A DNA stretch of 64,000 nt from NCBI RefSeq assembly GCF_036010485.1, contig NZ_CP108568.1, forward strand, positions 7,449,001 to 7,513,000, given 5' to 3'. The stretch comes from Streptomyces sp. NBC_01198. Its GTDB lineage: Bacteria; Actinomycetota; Actinomycetes; Streptomycetales; Streptomycetaceae. The notes beneath the pieces are model-generated. The model was not told where the DNA came from, made no database searches, and saw only the letters and a list, made by a program, of their open reading frames with translations. Shown in pieces: positions 32,955 through 40,655 of this stretch; position 1 is the first letter of the stretch; each line of letters begins with the position of its first letter. The position numbers and the translations under genes are program-made.

Positions 32955-34226
32955 TCAGCCGGCCGGCGCGGCCGACCGCTTCCGGCTGCGGCGGTCGGCG
33001 AGCAGCTCGCGGGCGGCGCGGGCGCCGGAGGCCATCGCGCCCTGGACCGACCCGGTGGCCCGGTGGTCGCCGCAGACGTAGACGCCGGGGGAGTGGCGGG
33101 TGCTCCGGCTGAGCGGCCACGGCGGGACCATCGCGGGCAGCGCCTCGGCGACCGGGTAGACGCCCACGGGCTCCCAGCCGTCGGTGTCGGCCTCGTAGAC
33201 CTCGGCGAGGACGCGCCGGATCTCCGCCTCCCGGCCCGGCCGCTCGTCCGCGCCGAGTACGGAGGTCGCCACCAGTGCCCGGCCGCGAGGCGCGTAGCTG
33301 GGGGTGACCTCGCTGAGCACCACCGTGTTCAGGATGCGCCGCGCGGTGTCGACGACCAGCGTCGGCTCGGCCAGCGGGCTGGTGGGCGCGGCGTGGTAGT
33401 AGGTGGTGACCGAGCGGACCTGCGGCACGTCGAGGCCGGGCAGCAGCTCCGCCGCCGCGCGCGGTCCGGTCGCGACCACCACGGCCGGGGCGGCCTGCTG
33501 CTGCCCGAGCGCGGTCAGCACACCGCCGTCGGTGAGCCGTTTAACCGGGGTGCCCAGGAGGACCGCGCCCTCGTTCAGCCCGGCGGCCATCTGCTCGGGC
33601 ACCGCCGCGACGCCGCGGGCCGGCAGGCACAGCGTGCCGCGCAGCATCGAGCGCCACACCAGGTGGAAGAAGCGGCTGGAGGTCTCCAGCTCGTCGTCCA
33701 GGAACACCCCGGACAGGAAGGGCCGGAAGAGCCGTTCCACCAGCTCCTCGCCGATGGCCGCGTCGGCCAGCGCGGTGCGGGTCGTCCGGTCCTCCGCGCG
33801 CTTGAGCACCCGCGGCGGCGCGAGCAGGTCCCGGCCGCTGAGCATCGCCAGGGCGGCCAGGTCGCGCAACGATCCCAGCCGGCCGGGCAGCAGGTCGGCG
33901 GCCTGCCGCGGGGTGCGCGTCGGGTCCGCGAAGCGCAGCCTGCCGTGCGGGGTGTGCAGCAGGACGCCGGGGCTGAACGGGCGCAGATACAGCTCGCTCA
34001 GCTGCAGCCGCCGGCGCATCTGCGGATACGAGGTGTTGACGACCTGGAAGCCGCGGTCGAAGCGGAAGCCGTCGCGTACGTCCGTACGCATCCGGCCGCC
34101 GACCCCGTCGGAGGCCTCGAGCACCCGGACGCGCAGCCCCGCGGCCGTCAGGTCCTGCGCGCACGCCAGTCCCGCCACCCCGGCGCCGACGACCAGCACA
34201 TCCGGATCAGCCGCCACCGCCGTCAC
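32955..34226 (-). CDS. NAD(P)/FAD-dependent oxidoreductase (amine oxidase/phytoene-desaturase-like)
   Basis: The roughly 423-residue protein starts with the FAD-binding Rossmann motif VLVVGAGVAGLACAQDL and the RxGGR-like GVGGRMRTDVRDGFRFDRGF. It ends with the amine-oxidase-type YVCGDHRATGSVQGAMASG. The centre (LFRPFLSGVFLDDELETSS) matches a subgroup of uncharacterised flavoprotein oxidoreductases related to carotenoid and protoporphyrinogen oxidases. Substrate unknown. The start is uncertain: GTG at 34226 follows GGAAGG closely, while the longest frame opens with TTG at 34280. The enzyme appears intact. Confidence 0.8.
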   Translation of the reverse strand: MTAVAADPDVLVVGAGVAGLACAQDLTAAGLRVRVLEASDGVGGRMRTDVRDGFRFDRGFQVVNTSYPQMRRRLQLSELYLRPFSPGVLLHTPHGRLRFADPTRTPRQAADLLPGRLGSLRDLAALAMLSGRDLLAPPRVLKRAEDRTTRTALADAAIGEELVERLFRPFLSGVFLDDELETSSRFFHLVWRSMLRGTLCLPARGVAAVPEQMAAGLNEGAVLLGTPVKRLTDGGVLTALGQQQAAPAVVVATGPRAAAELLPGLDVPQVRSVTTYYHAAPTSPLAEPTLVVDTARRILNTVVLSEVTPSYAPRGRALVATSVLGADERPGREAEIRRVLAEVYEADTDGWEPVGVYPVAEALPAMVPPWPLSRSTRHSPGVYVCGDHRATGSVQGAMASGARAARELLADRRSRKRSAAPAG

Positions 34227-34364
34227 CGACCTTCCGTCCACCCGCGTCCGCCGTCGCTCCGATGATGCAGTGGCCGGCAACGCGTGTGGGGTTCCCGCGC
34301 CGTCCGCCGGGGCGGGAACCTCGCCGACGTCCCCCCGCGGACCGTCGGGCGCGACGGGAGGCCG

Positions 34365-34895
34365 TCAGACGGTCACCGCGTCGACCACGGTCGTCACCAG
34401 GCCGGTCTCGATGGCGTACACATGCCCGGACACGCTCACCCGCGACGACAGCGCCGGCGACGCGAGCAGGCGCTCGACGTCCTCCCGGACGGTCCGTTCC
34501 GGCTCGGCCACCTCGGATGCCCGCAGCACCGCCTCCGGGACGCCGGTCGCCTGCGCGGCCCGCTGCAGGAAGGCCGGGTCGGCGAGGAATCCCGTTCCGC
34601 ACTGGGTGTGGTGCATGATCGCGACCTCGAAGAGCGGACCGGTCACGCTGAAGAGCTCCTCGGCGAGGAAGGCCAGGTAGCCGAGGTCGTTGATCACCGA
34701 CGGGGTGATACGCCCGCCCGCGTTGCGGATGACCGGCGCCTCGCCAGGGCGCAGGCCGAGGACGGCCGCGGGGTCGATCCGGTGGTCGAGGCAGGTGACG
34801 ACGACGACCTGCGCGGTGGGCAGGCCGAGCGCGACCGGGACATGGTCGCGGGCGAACCGCTCGTTGCGTTCGAGCAGTGGGGCCAACCTGGTCAT
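34365..34895 (-). CDS. Beta-class carbonic anhydrase
   Basis: The 176-residue protein has the beta-class zinc site: Cys, Asp and Arg in VVTCLDHRIDPAAVLGL, and His and Cys in FEVAIMHHTQCGTGFL. VIRNAGGRITPSVIN matches the conserved substrate-side loop. It interconverts CO2 and bicarbonate in the cytoplasm. I chose the ATG at 34895 with GGAAG upstream. It is divergent from a TetR gene, and two GTGGAC-N3-GTCCAC palindromes lie between them, so TetR control is likely. Confidence 0.9.
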   Translation of the reverse strand: MTRLAPLLERNERFARDHVPVALGLPTAQVVVVTCLDHRIDPAAVLGLRPGEAPVIRNAGGRITPSVINDLGYLAFLAEELFSVTGPLFEVAIMHHTQCGTGFLADPAFLQRAAQATGVPEAVLRASEVAEPERTVREDVERLLASPALSSRVSVSGHVYAIETGLVTTVVDAVTV

Positions 34896-34957
34896 GGCAC
34901 TTCCATCCCGCTGACGATCAGGCCGCGGGATCGTGCGGACGACCCGCGGCAGCACAA

Positions 34958-35001
34958 GTGGACGCTGTCCACATTAGCCACGGGAAGTGGACACTGTCCA
35001 C
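34958..35001. promoter_or_regulatory. Tandem palindromic operators between carbonic anhydrase and TetR genes
   Basis: GTGGACGCTGTCCAC (34958-34972) and GTGGACACTGTCCAC (34987-35001) are two near-identical perfect inverted repeats, 29 bp centre to centre, in the 125-bp divergent promoter region. They are most simply binding sites for the TetR protein encoded 20 bp downstream. Confidence 0.85.
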
Positions 35002-35020
35002 CGATTGCTATCCTGGTCCC

Positions 35021-35680
35021 ATGACCCCCGGCCGACCAGCAGCGGAGACGTCCCCGGCAGCAGAGCCGCGGCGCCGCCCACGTGGTGCGGTGCGGGACGG
35101 GCTGGTCGCCGCCGGGCTCGAACTGGCCAGGGGCGGCGGCCCGGACGCCGTGGTGCTGCGCGAGGTGACGCGGGCGGTGGGCGTGGTGCCCAACGCCGCC
35201 TACCGCCACTTCGCCGACCGGGACGAACTGCTCGCCTCGGTCTGCGCGGCCGCGATCGGGGAGCTCGCCGACCGGATGGCCGAGGGTGTCGCGGCCGTCC
35301 CCGGCGAGCACGGCGACCCCGGCGCGGCAGGCGAGCGGCTGCGGGCGATCGGCACGGCCTACTTCGCCTTCGCCCGCGGCGAGCCGGGACTCTTCGCGAC
35401 CGCCTTCGCCCTGCCGCAGCAGCACGCGTACGGGACACCGGACGGCGCGGTGGGCTCGGGCCGCACGCCGCTGGCCCTGCTCCGGGCCGCGCTGGACGAG
35501 CTGGTCGAGGCCGGCGTGCTCGACCCGCGGCGCAGGCCGGGCATAGAGTACCCGATCTGGTCCGCGGTGCACGGAACGGCGGTGCTGTCCGGGCAGGGGC
35601 CGCTGCGCGAGGTGCCCGACGCCGATCGCGGCCGGCTGGAAGAGCTCACCCTGACGATGATCGGCGAGACGCTACGGTAG
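35021..35680 (+). CDS. TetR/AcrR-family transcriptional regulator
   Basis: The 219-residue protein has an N-terminal TetR helix-turn-helix (LVAAGLELARGGGPDAVVLR, then TRAVGVVPNAAYRHFADRDE) and a C-terminal all-helical ligand domain of the TetR_C WHG type (FARGEPGLFATAFALPQQHA, YPIWSAVHGTAVLSGQGPLR). It should repress its own gene and the divergent carbonic anhydrase gene through the twin palindromes. The ATG at 35021 lies 19 bp after the second operator and lacks an obvious Shine-Dalgarno sequence, so the mRNA may be nearly leaderless. The ligand is unknown. Confidence 0.85.
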   Translation: MTPGRPAAETSPAAEPRRRPRGAVRDGLVAAGLELARGGGPDAVVLREVTRAVGVVPNAAYRHFADRDELLASVCAAAIGELADRMAEGVAAVPGEHGDPGAAGERLRAIGTAYFAFARGEPGLFATAFALPQQHAYGTPDGAVGSGRTPLALLRAALDELVEAGVLDPRRRPGIEYPIWSAVHGTAVLSGQGPLREVPDADRGRLEELTLTMIGETLR

Positions 35681-35707
35681 GCCGGCGGCCCGACCGGCGC
35701 CCCCTGG

Positions 35708-36079
35708 TCAGGCGCCGCCGAAGCGGCCCGCCGCGACGACGACGGCCAGGGCGAGGTAGACCAGGTTCAGCGCGGCGTGCGGATACTCCCGGCGGCGGAA
35801 CTCCACGACCGCCGCACCGGCCATGACCAGGCCCAGCCCGACGGCGGCCAGCGGCGCCAGTATCCGTGCGAGGCCCAGCCAGGCGGGCAGTACCAGCCCG
35901 GCGGCGCCCAGCAGTTCGGCGGCCCCGAGGCCTTTGACGAATCCGGCGCCGAAGTCCAGGACCCACCCCCCGCCGGGCGCCCTGGCAAGCCTCTCCCGGG
36001 AAATGAACAGCTTGTTGGCGCCGGCGATCAGGAAGACCGTGGCCAGCAGTCCGGCGACGATCCACACAGCGGTGTGCAC
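35708..36079 (-). CDS. DoxX-family membrane protein
   Basis: The 123-residue protein has four predicted membrane helices with the DoxX pattern: an N-terminal AGANKLF motif, GFVKGLGAAELLGAAGLVLP, an Ala/Gly-rich third helix, and FRRREYPHAALNLVYLALAV. The GTG start at 36079 has GAGGAG 7 nt upstream; longer in-frame extensions run into the repeat-rich intergenic region. Its role is unknown; related proteins are linked to thiosulphate oxidation or redox control. It converges with the TetR gene 27 bp away. Confidence 0.75.
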   Translation of the reverse strand: MHTAVWIVAGLLATVFLIAGANKLFISRERLARAPGGGWVLDFGAGFVKGLGAAELLGAAGLVLPAWLGLARILAPLAAVGLGLVMAGAAVVEFRRREYPHAALNLVYLALAVVVAAGRFGGA

Positions 36080-36214
36080 GCGATGTCTCCTCGGTTGTCT
36101 GTCCGCGGCAGGTGGGGACGGCTCGCAGGTCGGCCGGACCGCCCGCGCCGCGGGTCCTACTGCTGGGACGGGAAAGCGGTCGGCGGCGTAACACCGCGCC
36201 AGGGCGGCACTGGT

Positions 36215-36243
36215 TGGCGCATCGTGGCGCCATCCTGGTGCCA
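36215..36243. repeat. Distal array of TGGCGCCA-type octamers
   Basis: TGGCGCAT (36215), TGGCGCCA (36225-36232) and TGGTGCCA (36236-36243) form a short array, the last two exactly 11 bp apart. It repeats the arrangement found next to the RHH gene and lies upstream of the leftward DoxX gene. Further isolated copies of GGTGCCA occur at 36296-36303 and 36350-36357. Confidence 0.65.
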
Positions 36244-36373
36244 CGAACGGCTCCCGCACGGACGAGAGAGCGGATGATGCCACTGTTGTGCAGCGGGGTG
36301 CCATGTTGTTGTTGCAGGTCAAAGCTGGTGTTGCTAGTCGCCGATGCAGAGGTGCCACCGAATGGCTTGCGGA

Positions 36374-36403
36374 TGGCGCCACTATGGTGTCATGATGGCG
36401 CCA
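36374..36403. promoter_or_regulatory. Proximal 11-bp-phased operator array overlapping the RHH start codon
   Basis: TGGCGCCA (36374-36381), TGGTGTCA (36385-36392) and TGGCGCCA (36396-36403) are spaced exactly 11 bp, one helical turn, on the same face. The last copy ends in the A of the RHH gene's ATG. Ribbon-helix-helix repressors bind such phased short repeats cooperatively, so autoregulation by the adjacent gene product is the natural reading. The whole interval 36080-36402 has no other gene. Confidence 0.7.
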
Positions 36404-36924
36404 TGGACCTCACCCCCTACGTCGACAGCCTCCGCCGCGAACTCGCGGTGGCCGCGGAAGCCGGCGGCGACGATGCCCGCGAGCTGGCCGAGAGGCTCAC
36501 CGCTCCCCTGGAGTCGGCGACCCGGCTGACCATGCTCAACGTGCTCTCCGCCGCGATGGACGAGATCACCCGCGAACTCGCCCCCGGCTCGGTCGACGTA
36601 CGGCTGCGGGGGCTCGACCCCGACTTCGTCGTGACCAGGCCGCCCACCGGCGGCGGGGTCACCGCGGAGCCGGCCGGACCCGTGGAACCGCGCACGATCC
36701 CCGACCCGGCCGACGGCGACGAGGGCGGCACCGCCCGCGTCAACCTGCGTCTGCCGGCCCACCTCAAGACGCGCGCGGAGGAGGCCGCGGCCCGCGAGGG
36801 CCTGTCGGTCAACGCGTGGCTGGTCCGTGCCGTGTCGGCCGCCGTCGGCGGCGGCGGGATCCGGCCGCGTACGCCGGAGAAGGCCCAGACCCTCGGGCAG
36901 AGCTACAGCGGCTGGGTGCGCTAG
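36403..36924 (+). CDS. Ribbon-helix-helix (Arc/HicB-like) DNA-binding protein
   Basis: The 173-residue protein has a helical N-terminal part (DLTPYVDSLRRELAVAAEAG, LTMLNVLSAAMDEITREL), an acidic/Pro linker, and a C-terminal ribbon-helix-helix: ARVNLRLPAHLKTRAEEAAA then REGLSVNAWLVRAVSAAV. The strand residues of the RHH are where DNA contacts are expected. It heads an operon with DUF4097 and a DrrAB exporter, an arrangement I recall in several streptomycetes. No toxin is adjacent, so it is more likely a repressor than an antitoxin. There is no Shine-Dalgarno, and the ATG lies inside the operator array. Confidence 0.75.
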   Translation: MDLTPYVDSLRRELAVAAEAGGDDARELAERLTAPLESATRLTMLNVLSAAMDEITRELAPGSVDVRLRGLDPDFVVTRPPTGGGVTAEPAGPVEPRTIPDPADGDEGGTARVNLRLPAHLKTRAEEAAAREGLSVNAWLVRAVSAAVGGGGIRPRTPEKAQTLGQSYSGWVR

Positions 36925-37008
36925 CCCCCCGCCCCGCCCCGGCACTTCACCCACACACCACGTCCCACCAGCGGGGACGCTCAGCAGACCCAGGAGAACG
37001 CGACAGCC

Positions 37009-37854
37009 ATGCCTACTTTCGACACTCCCGAACCCATCTCGGCCACCGCGCACGTGGAGGCCGGTTCCATCCAGTTCACCGCGGGCGACCGCCCCGACAC
37101 CGTCGTCGAGGTCAGGCCCCGCGACCCCAAGCGGGACCAGGACGTACGGGCGGCCGACCAGACCGAGGTCACCTTCGCCGGCGGCGCGCTGACCGTCAGG
37201 ACGCCCAAGCAGCGCTATCTGCTCGGGCGCACCGGCACCGTCGACGTGACGGTCGCACTGCCCACCGGATCGCGCGTCGACATGACCGGTGCCTGGGCCC
37301 AGGTGCTCGGCGAGGGCCGGCTCGGCGAGGTGCGGGTGAAGACGTCCTCCGGTGACGTCCGCCTCGACACCACCGGCCCGCTGCAACTGAAGGCGTCGCA
37401 CGGCTCGATCACCGTGGACCGGGTCGAGGGCCTGGCGGAGATCACCACCAGCTCCGGCAGCCTGCGTGTCGGCCTCCTCGACGGTCCCGCCGTGCTGAAG
37501 AACTCGCACGGCACCACGACCGTCGGTGCCGCGACCGGTGAGCTGCGGGTGAGCGGGGCGAACGGCGACATCGAGATCCGCCGCGCCGAGGACTCGGTCG
37601 TCGCCACCACCGCGCACGGCACCCTGCGGGTCGCCGAAGTCGCACGCGGCCGGGTGCAGTTGGAGACCTCCTACGGTGCCATCGAGGTCGGTGTCCGCGA
37701 GGGCACCGCCGCCTGGCTCGATGTCAGCTCCGACCAGGGGCAGGTACGCAACACCCTCGACGCCTCCGCCGCCCCGGAGAAGTCCGAGGAAACCGTCGAG
37801 GTCCGGGCCAGGACGCGCTTCGGCAACATCGACGTACGCCGCGCCCGGGCCTGA
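37009..37854 (+). CDS. DUF4097 family beta-strand repeat protein
   Basis: The 281-residue soluble protein is a beta-solenoid of short degenerate repeats such as VKTSSGDVRLDTTGPLQLKA, SHGSITVDRVEGLAEITTSS and GTLRVAEVARGRVQLETSYG. This is the DUF4097 (putative adhesin-like) pattern, without a signal peptide. The family often sits with ABC-2 exporters and sensor proteins; its function is unknown. The ATG at 37009 has an AGGAG site. It lies 84 bp after the RHH gene and 61 bp before drrA, so all four genes are probably one transcript. Confidence 0.8.
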   Translation: MPTFDTPEPISATAHVEAGSIQFTAGDRPDTVVEVRPRDPKRDQDVRAADQTEVTFAGGALTVRTPKQRYLLGRTGTVDVTVALPTGSRVDMTGAWAQVLGEGRLGEVRVKTSSGDVRLDTTGPLQLKASHGSITVDRVEGLAEITTSSGSLRVGLLDGPAVLKNSHGTTTVGAATGELRVSGANGDIEIRRAEDSVVATTAHGTLRVAEVARGRVQLETSYGAIEVGVREGTAAWLDVSSDQGQVRNTLDASAAPEKSEETVEVRARTRFGNIDVRRARA

Positions 37855-37915
37855 CCACCGGTCTCGCCGGCTCACCCACACCCCGGTCCACTCCAGCCTT
37901 GAAATGGGGGGCTTC

Positions 37916-38914
37916 ATGCCTTCTTCTGTCATGCCCACGTCCAGACAGGATGAGGTCCGCCCGGTGCCGGCCGCCATCTCCGCCATCGGCCTGCGCAAGT
38001 CCTACGGCGGCAAGACCGTGCTCGACGGCGTCGATCTGCGCATCCCGGCCGGGTCGGTGTTCGCGCTGCTCGGGCCGAACGGCGCCGGCAAGACGACCGC
38101 GGTGAAGATCCTCTCCACGCTGATCACCGCGGACGGCGGCCAGGCCCAGGTCGCCGGCCACGACATCGCCACCGCACCGGACAGGGTGCGGGCCGCGATC
38201 GGGGTCACCGGGCAGTTCTCGGCAGTCGACGGGCTGATCACCGGCGAGGAGAACATGCTGCTGATGGCGGACCTGCACCACCTGCCCAAGCGCGAGGGCC
38301 GGCGGGTCGCCGCGGAGCTGCTGGAGCGGTTCGACCTGGCCGAGGCGGCCAGGAAGCCCGCGCAGAGCTACTCCGGCGGCTTGAAGCGCCGGCTGGACAT
38401 CGCGATGACGCTGGTCGGCGCGCCGCGGATCATCTTCCTCGACGAGCCGACCACCGGCCTCGACCCGCGCTCCCGCCACACGATGTGGCAGATCATCCGC
38501 GAGCTGGTCACCGGCGGGGTCACCGTCTTCCTCACCACCCAGTATCTGGACGAGGCCGACGAGCTCGCCGACCGCATCGCGGTCCTCGACGACGGCAGGA
38601 TCGCCGCCGAGGGCAGCGCCGAGGAGCTGAAGCGGCTCGTCCCCGGCGGTCACGTGCGGCTCCGCTTCGCCGACCCGGCCGCGTATCGCAGTGCCGCCCT
38701 CGCGCTGCACGACGCCGCCCGCGACGACCAGGCGCTCACGCTGCAGGTCCTCAGCGACGGCAGCCAGCGCGAGCTGCGGGCCGTCCTCGAACGGCTCGAC
38801 TCGGGCGGCATCGAGGCCGACGAGCTGACCGTGCACACCCCCGACCTCGACGACGTGTTCTTCGCCCTCACCGGCGGGAACGTGCAGAACCACCCCAAGG
38901 AGGAAGCCCGATGA
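37916..38914 (+). CDS. DrrA-type ABC transporter ATP-binding protein (second exporter pair)
   Basis: The 332-residue ATPase has Walker A GPNGAGKT, Q-loop GQFSAVDGLITGEEN, ABC signature SYSGGLKRRLD, Walker B IIFLDEPTTGLDP, the H-loop TTQYLDEADEL, and the DrrA tail PDLDDVFFALTG. I chose the ATG at 37916 because a GGGGGG stretch lies 4-9 nt upstream; ATGs at 37904 and 37931 are alternatives. The stop overlaps the permease ATG by 4 nt. It energises the exporter under likely control of the RHH protein. Confidence 0.9.
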   Translation: MPSSVMPTSRQDEVRPVPAAISAIGLRKSYGGKTVLDGVDLRIPAGSVFALLGPNGAGKTTAVKILSTLITADGGQAQVAGHDIATAPDRVRAAIGVTGQFSAVDGLITGEENMLLMADLHHLPKREGRRVAAELLERFDLAEAARKPAQSYSGGLKRRLDIAMTLVGAPRIIFLDEPTTGLDPRSRHTMWQIIRELVTGGVTVFLTTQYLDEADELADRIAVLDDGRIAAEGSAEELKRLVPGGHVRLRFADPAAYRSAALALHDAARDDQALTLQVLSDGSQRELRAVLERLDSGGIEADELTVHTPDLDDVFFALTGGNVQNHPKEEAR

Positions 38915-39702
38915 GCTCCCTGACCCTCGCCGTGCGCGACTCGTCCACGATGCTCAGGCGCAACCTGCTGCACGCCCGCCGCTACCCGTCCCTGACGCTG
39001 AATCTGCTGCTCACGCCGGTCATGCTGCTCCTGCTCTTCGTCTACATCTTCGGCGACACCATGAGCGCCGGCATCGGGGAGGGCGGGGCGGACCGGTCGG
39101 ACTACCTGGCGTATCTCGTGCCGGGCATCCTGTTCCTGACCATCGGCGGCACCACGATCGGCAGTGCCGTGTCGGTCTCCACCGACATGACCGAGGGCAT
39201 CATCGCCCGCTTCCGCACGATGGCGATCCACCGCGGTTCCGTGCTCGTCGGGCACGTCGTCGGCAGCGTGCTGCAGTGCGTGATGAGCGTGGTCCTCGTC
39301 GGTGCCGTGGCGGTGGCGATCGGCTTCCGGTCCAGGGACGCCACCGCGGTGGAGTGGATCCTGGCCGTCGGGCTGCTGGCGTTCGTCGCCCTGGCGCTCA
39401 CCTGGATCGCCGTCGGGATGGGCCTGTCCAGCCCGACCGTCGAGGCGGCAAGCAACAACGCGATGCCGCTGATGGTGCTGCCGCTCGTCTCCAGCGCCTT
39501 CGTGCCGGTGCACGCGATGCCTGGCTGGTTCCAGCCGGTCGCCGAGTACCAGCCCTTCACCCCGGCCATCGAGACGCTGCGCGGGCTGCTGCTGGGCACC
39601 GCGATCGGCCACAACGGGTGGCTCGCCGTCGCCTGGTGCCTGGCGCTGACCTTCCTCGGCTACCTCTGGTCGACCTCGCTGTTCAACCGCGACCCGAAGT
39701 AG
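38911..39702 (+). CDS. DrrB-type ABC-2 exporter permease (second exporter pair)
   Basis: The 263-residue protein has six membrane helices in ABC-2 order, with LLHARRYPSLTLNLLLTPVM before helix 1, SDYLAYLVPGILFLTIGGTT, STDMTEGIIARFRTMAIHRG (the conserved cytoplasmic amphipathic segment) and SAFVPVHAMPGWFQPVAEYQ. The ATG at 38911 has AGGAGG upstream and overlaps the ATPase gene by 4 nt. Cargo unknown; drug or lipid export is typical. Confidence 0.9.
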   Translation: MSSLTLAVRDSSTMLRRNLLHARRYPSLTLNLLLTPVMLLLLFVYIFGDTMSAGIGEGGADRSDYLAYLVPGILFLTIGGTTIGSAVSVSTDMTEGIIARFRTMAIHRGSVLVGHVVGSVLQCVMSVVLVGAVAVAIGFRSRDATAVEWILAVGLLAFVALALTWIAVGMGLSSPTVEAASNNAMPLMVLPLVSSAFVPVHAMPGWFQPVAEYQPFTPAIETLRGLLLGTAIGHNGWLAVAWCLALTFLGYLWSTSLFNRDPK

Positions 39703-39739
39703 CCGGCCAAGGACCGGGCCCGCGGCTCGTCCGGACCTC

Positions 39740-39777
39740 GGGCGGCGTACTGCGACACGGTGTCGCGTGCGCCGCCC
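39740..39777. terminator. Bidirectional hairpin between exporter and DoxX genes
   Basis: An outer 7-bp GGGCGGC/GCCGCCC stem encloses a second 7-bp GCGACAC/GTGTCGC stem, with small bulges, in the 113-bp gap between the convergent drrB-type and DoxX stops. The placement fits a terminator for both. Confidence 0.65.
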
Positions 39778-39815
39778 CGCCCGCGCTCCGCGCCACGGGC
39801 GGTTCGCCGGGTGGC

Positions 39816-40172
39816 TTACCAGGCGCCGTGGTGGATCACGCCCAGGACGAGTGCGGCCACCGCGGTGGCCAGGAAGACGATGCCGCCGAGGATGTCGTGG
39901 GAGCCGACCCTCAGGTGGGCGATGATCGCGCCGATGAAGTACAGCACGAGCCCGGCCGCGGCGAGGGTGCCCAGGACCGGCACGGCGAGCCCGGCCAGCA
40001 GCCCCACGGTGCCGGCCGCCAGCAGCCCGCCGAGCACCGGGGCGTACTTCCGGGGCAGGCCCTTCATGTCCATCTGGCTCAGGGGGTACTGATGGCCGAT
40101 CAGGTAGGTGACGGCGGCGCCGGCATTGAAGACCGCACCGACGATGGTGACCGTGAGATAGGCGGCGAGCAC
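39816..40172 (-). CDS. DoxX-like membrane protein
   Basis: The 118-residue protein has four predicted helices. It opens LAAYLTVTIVGAVFNAGAAV, has KGLPRKYAPVLGGLLAAGTV in the first loop/second helix, and ends with HDILGGIVFLATAVAALVLG. The pattern matches small DoxX-like proteins. The GTG start at 40172 has GGAGA 5-9 nt upstream. No partner gene suggests a role. Confidence 0.75.
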   Translation of the reverse strand: MLAAYLTVTIVGAVFNAGAAVTYLIGHQYPLSQMDMKGLPRKYAPVLGGLLAAGTVGLLAGLAVPVLGTLAAAGLVLYFIGAIIAHLRVGSHDILGGIVFLATAVAALVLGVIHHGAW

Positions 40173-40281
40173 GTTTTCTCCGCTTCTGTGGGAACTGTGT
40201 CGCTGGGCACCCGTGCGGGATGCCGTTCTCCTGGCATGGCATGTCGTGCAGGACAGGTCCGCGACCCGATGGGGGACATCG

Positions 40282-40327
40282 ATCGGCAGCCCGGTCTGCC
40301 GATGATCTCTGACGGCTGGCAGCCGTC
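40282..40327. repeat. Two adjacent inverted repeats in a gene-free interval
   Basis: The 483-bp interval 40173-40655 has no convincing gene. It contains ATCGGCAG/CTGCCGAT (40282-40303, 6-nt spacer) and, 7 bp on, GACGGCT/AGCCGTC (40311-40327, 3-nt spacer), both perfect. They could be operators or processing hairpins in the promoter region of the cluster's first gene. No regulator can be tied to them. Confidence 0.45.
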
Positions 40328-40655
40328 GCGCGACTCCACGTGAGATGGCTGACGAGGGCTGGGATGCCGCCCGCGCGCCGATGATCGTACCGGGTCACCA
40401 CCCCCGGCAGGACCCCGGGGCGGTCAACTGGCCCTGGTGGAACGGCTGTCGGGCTTCGCCTGGGCGACATCGCCGGGGTGCGCAACCGCGCGGGGCGTCG
40501 GTTCGACCTGGCAACCCCGGGACCGGTAAGAAGGCTGCTGCCCGAGAACACAGCACGCCTGAAGGACCGGTATAGGTCGTGTATGGCACGCCGGGGCAAG
40601 GTGATGGCCGACCCACCCGAACCGGGGAACGCCCGTGGACCCGACAGGAGCGACC

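Noticed and set aside
36403..36924. A HicAB or other toxin-antitoxin pair
   Set aside because: The ribbon-helix-helix protein has no small toxin gene on either side; it heads an exporter operon instead.
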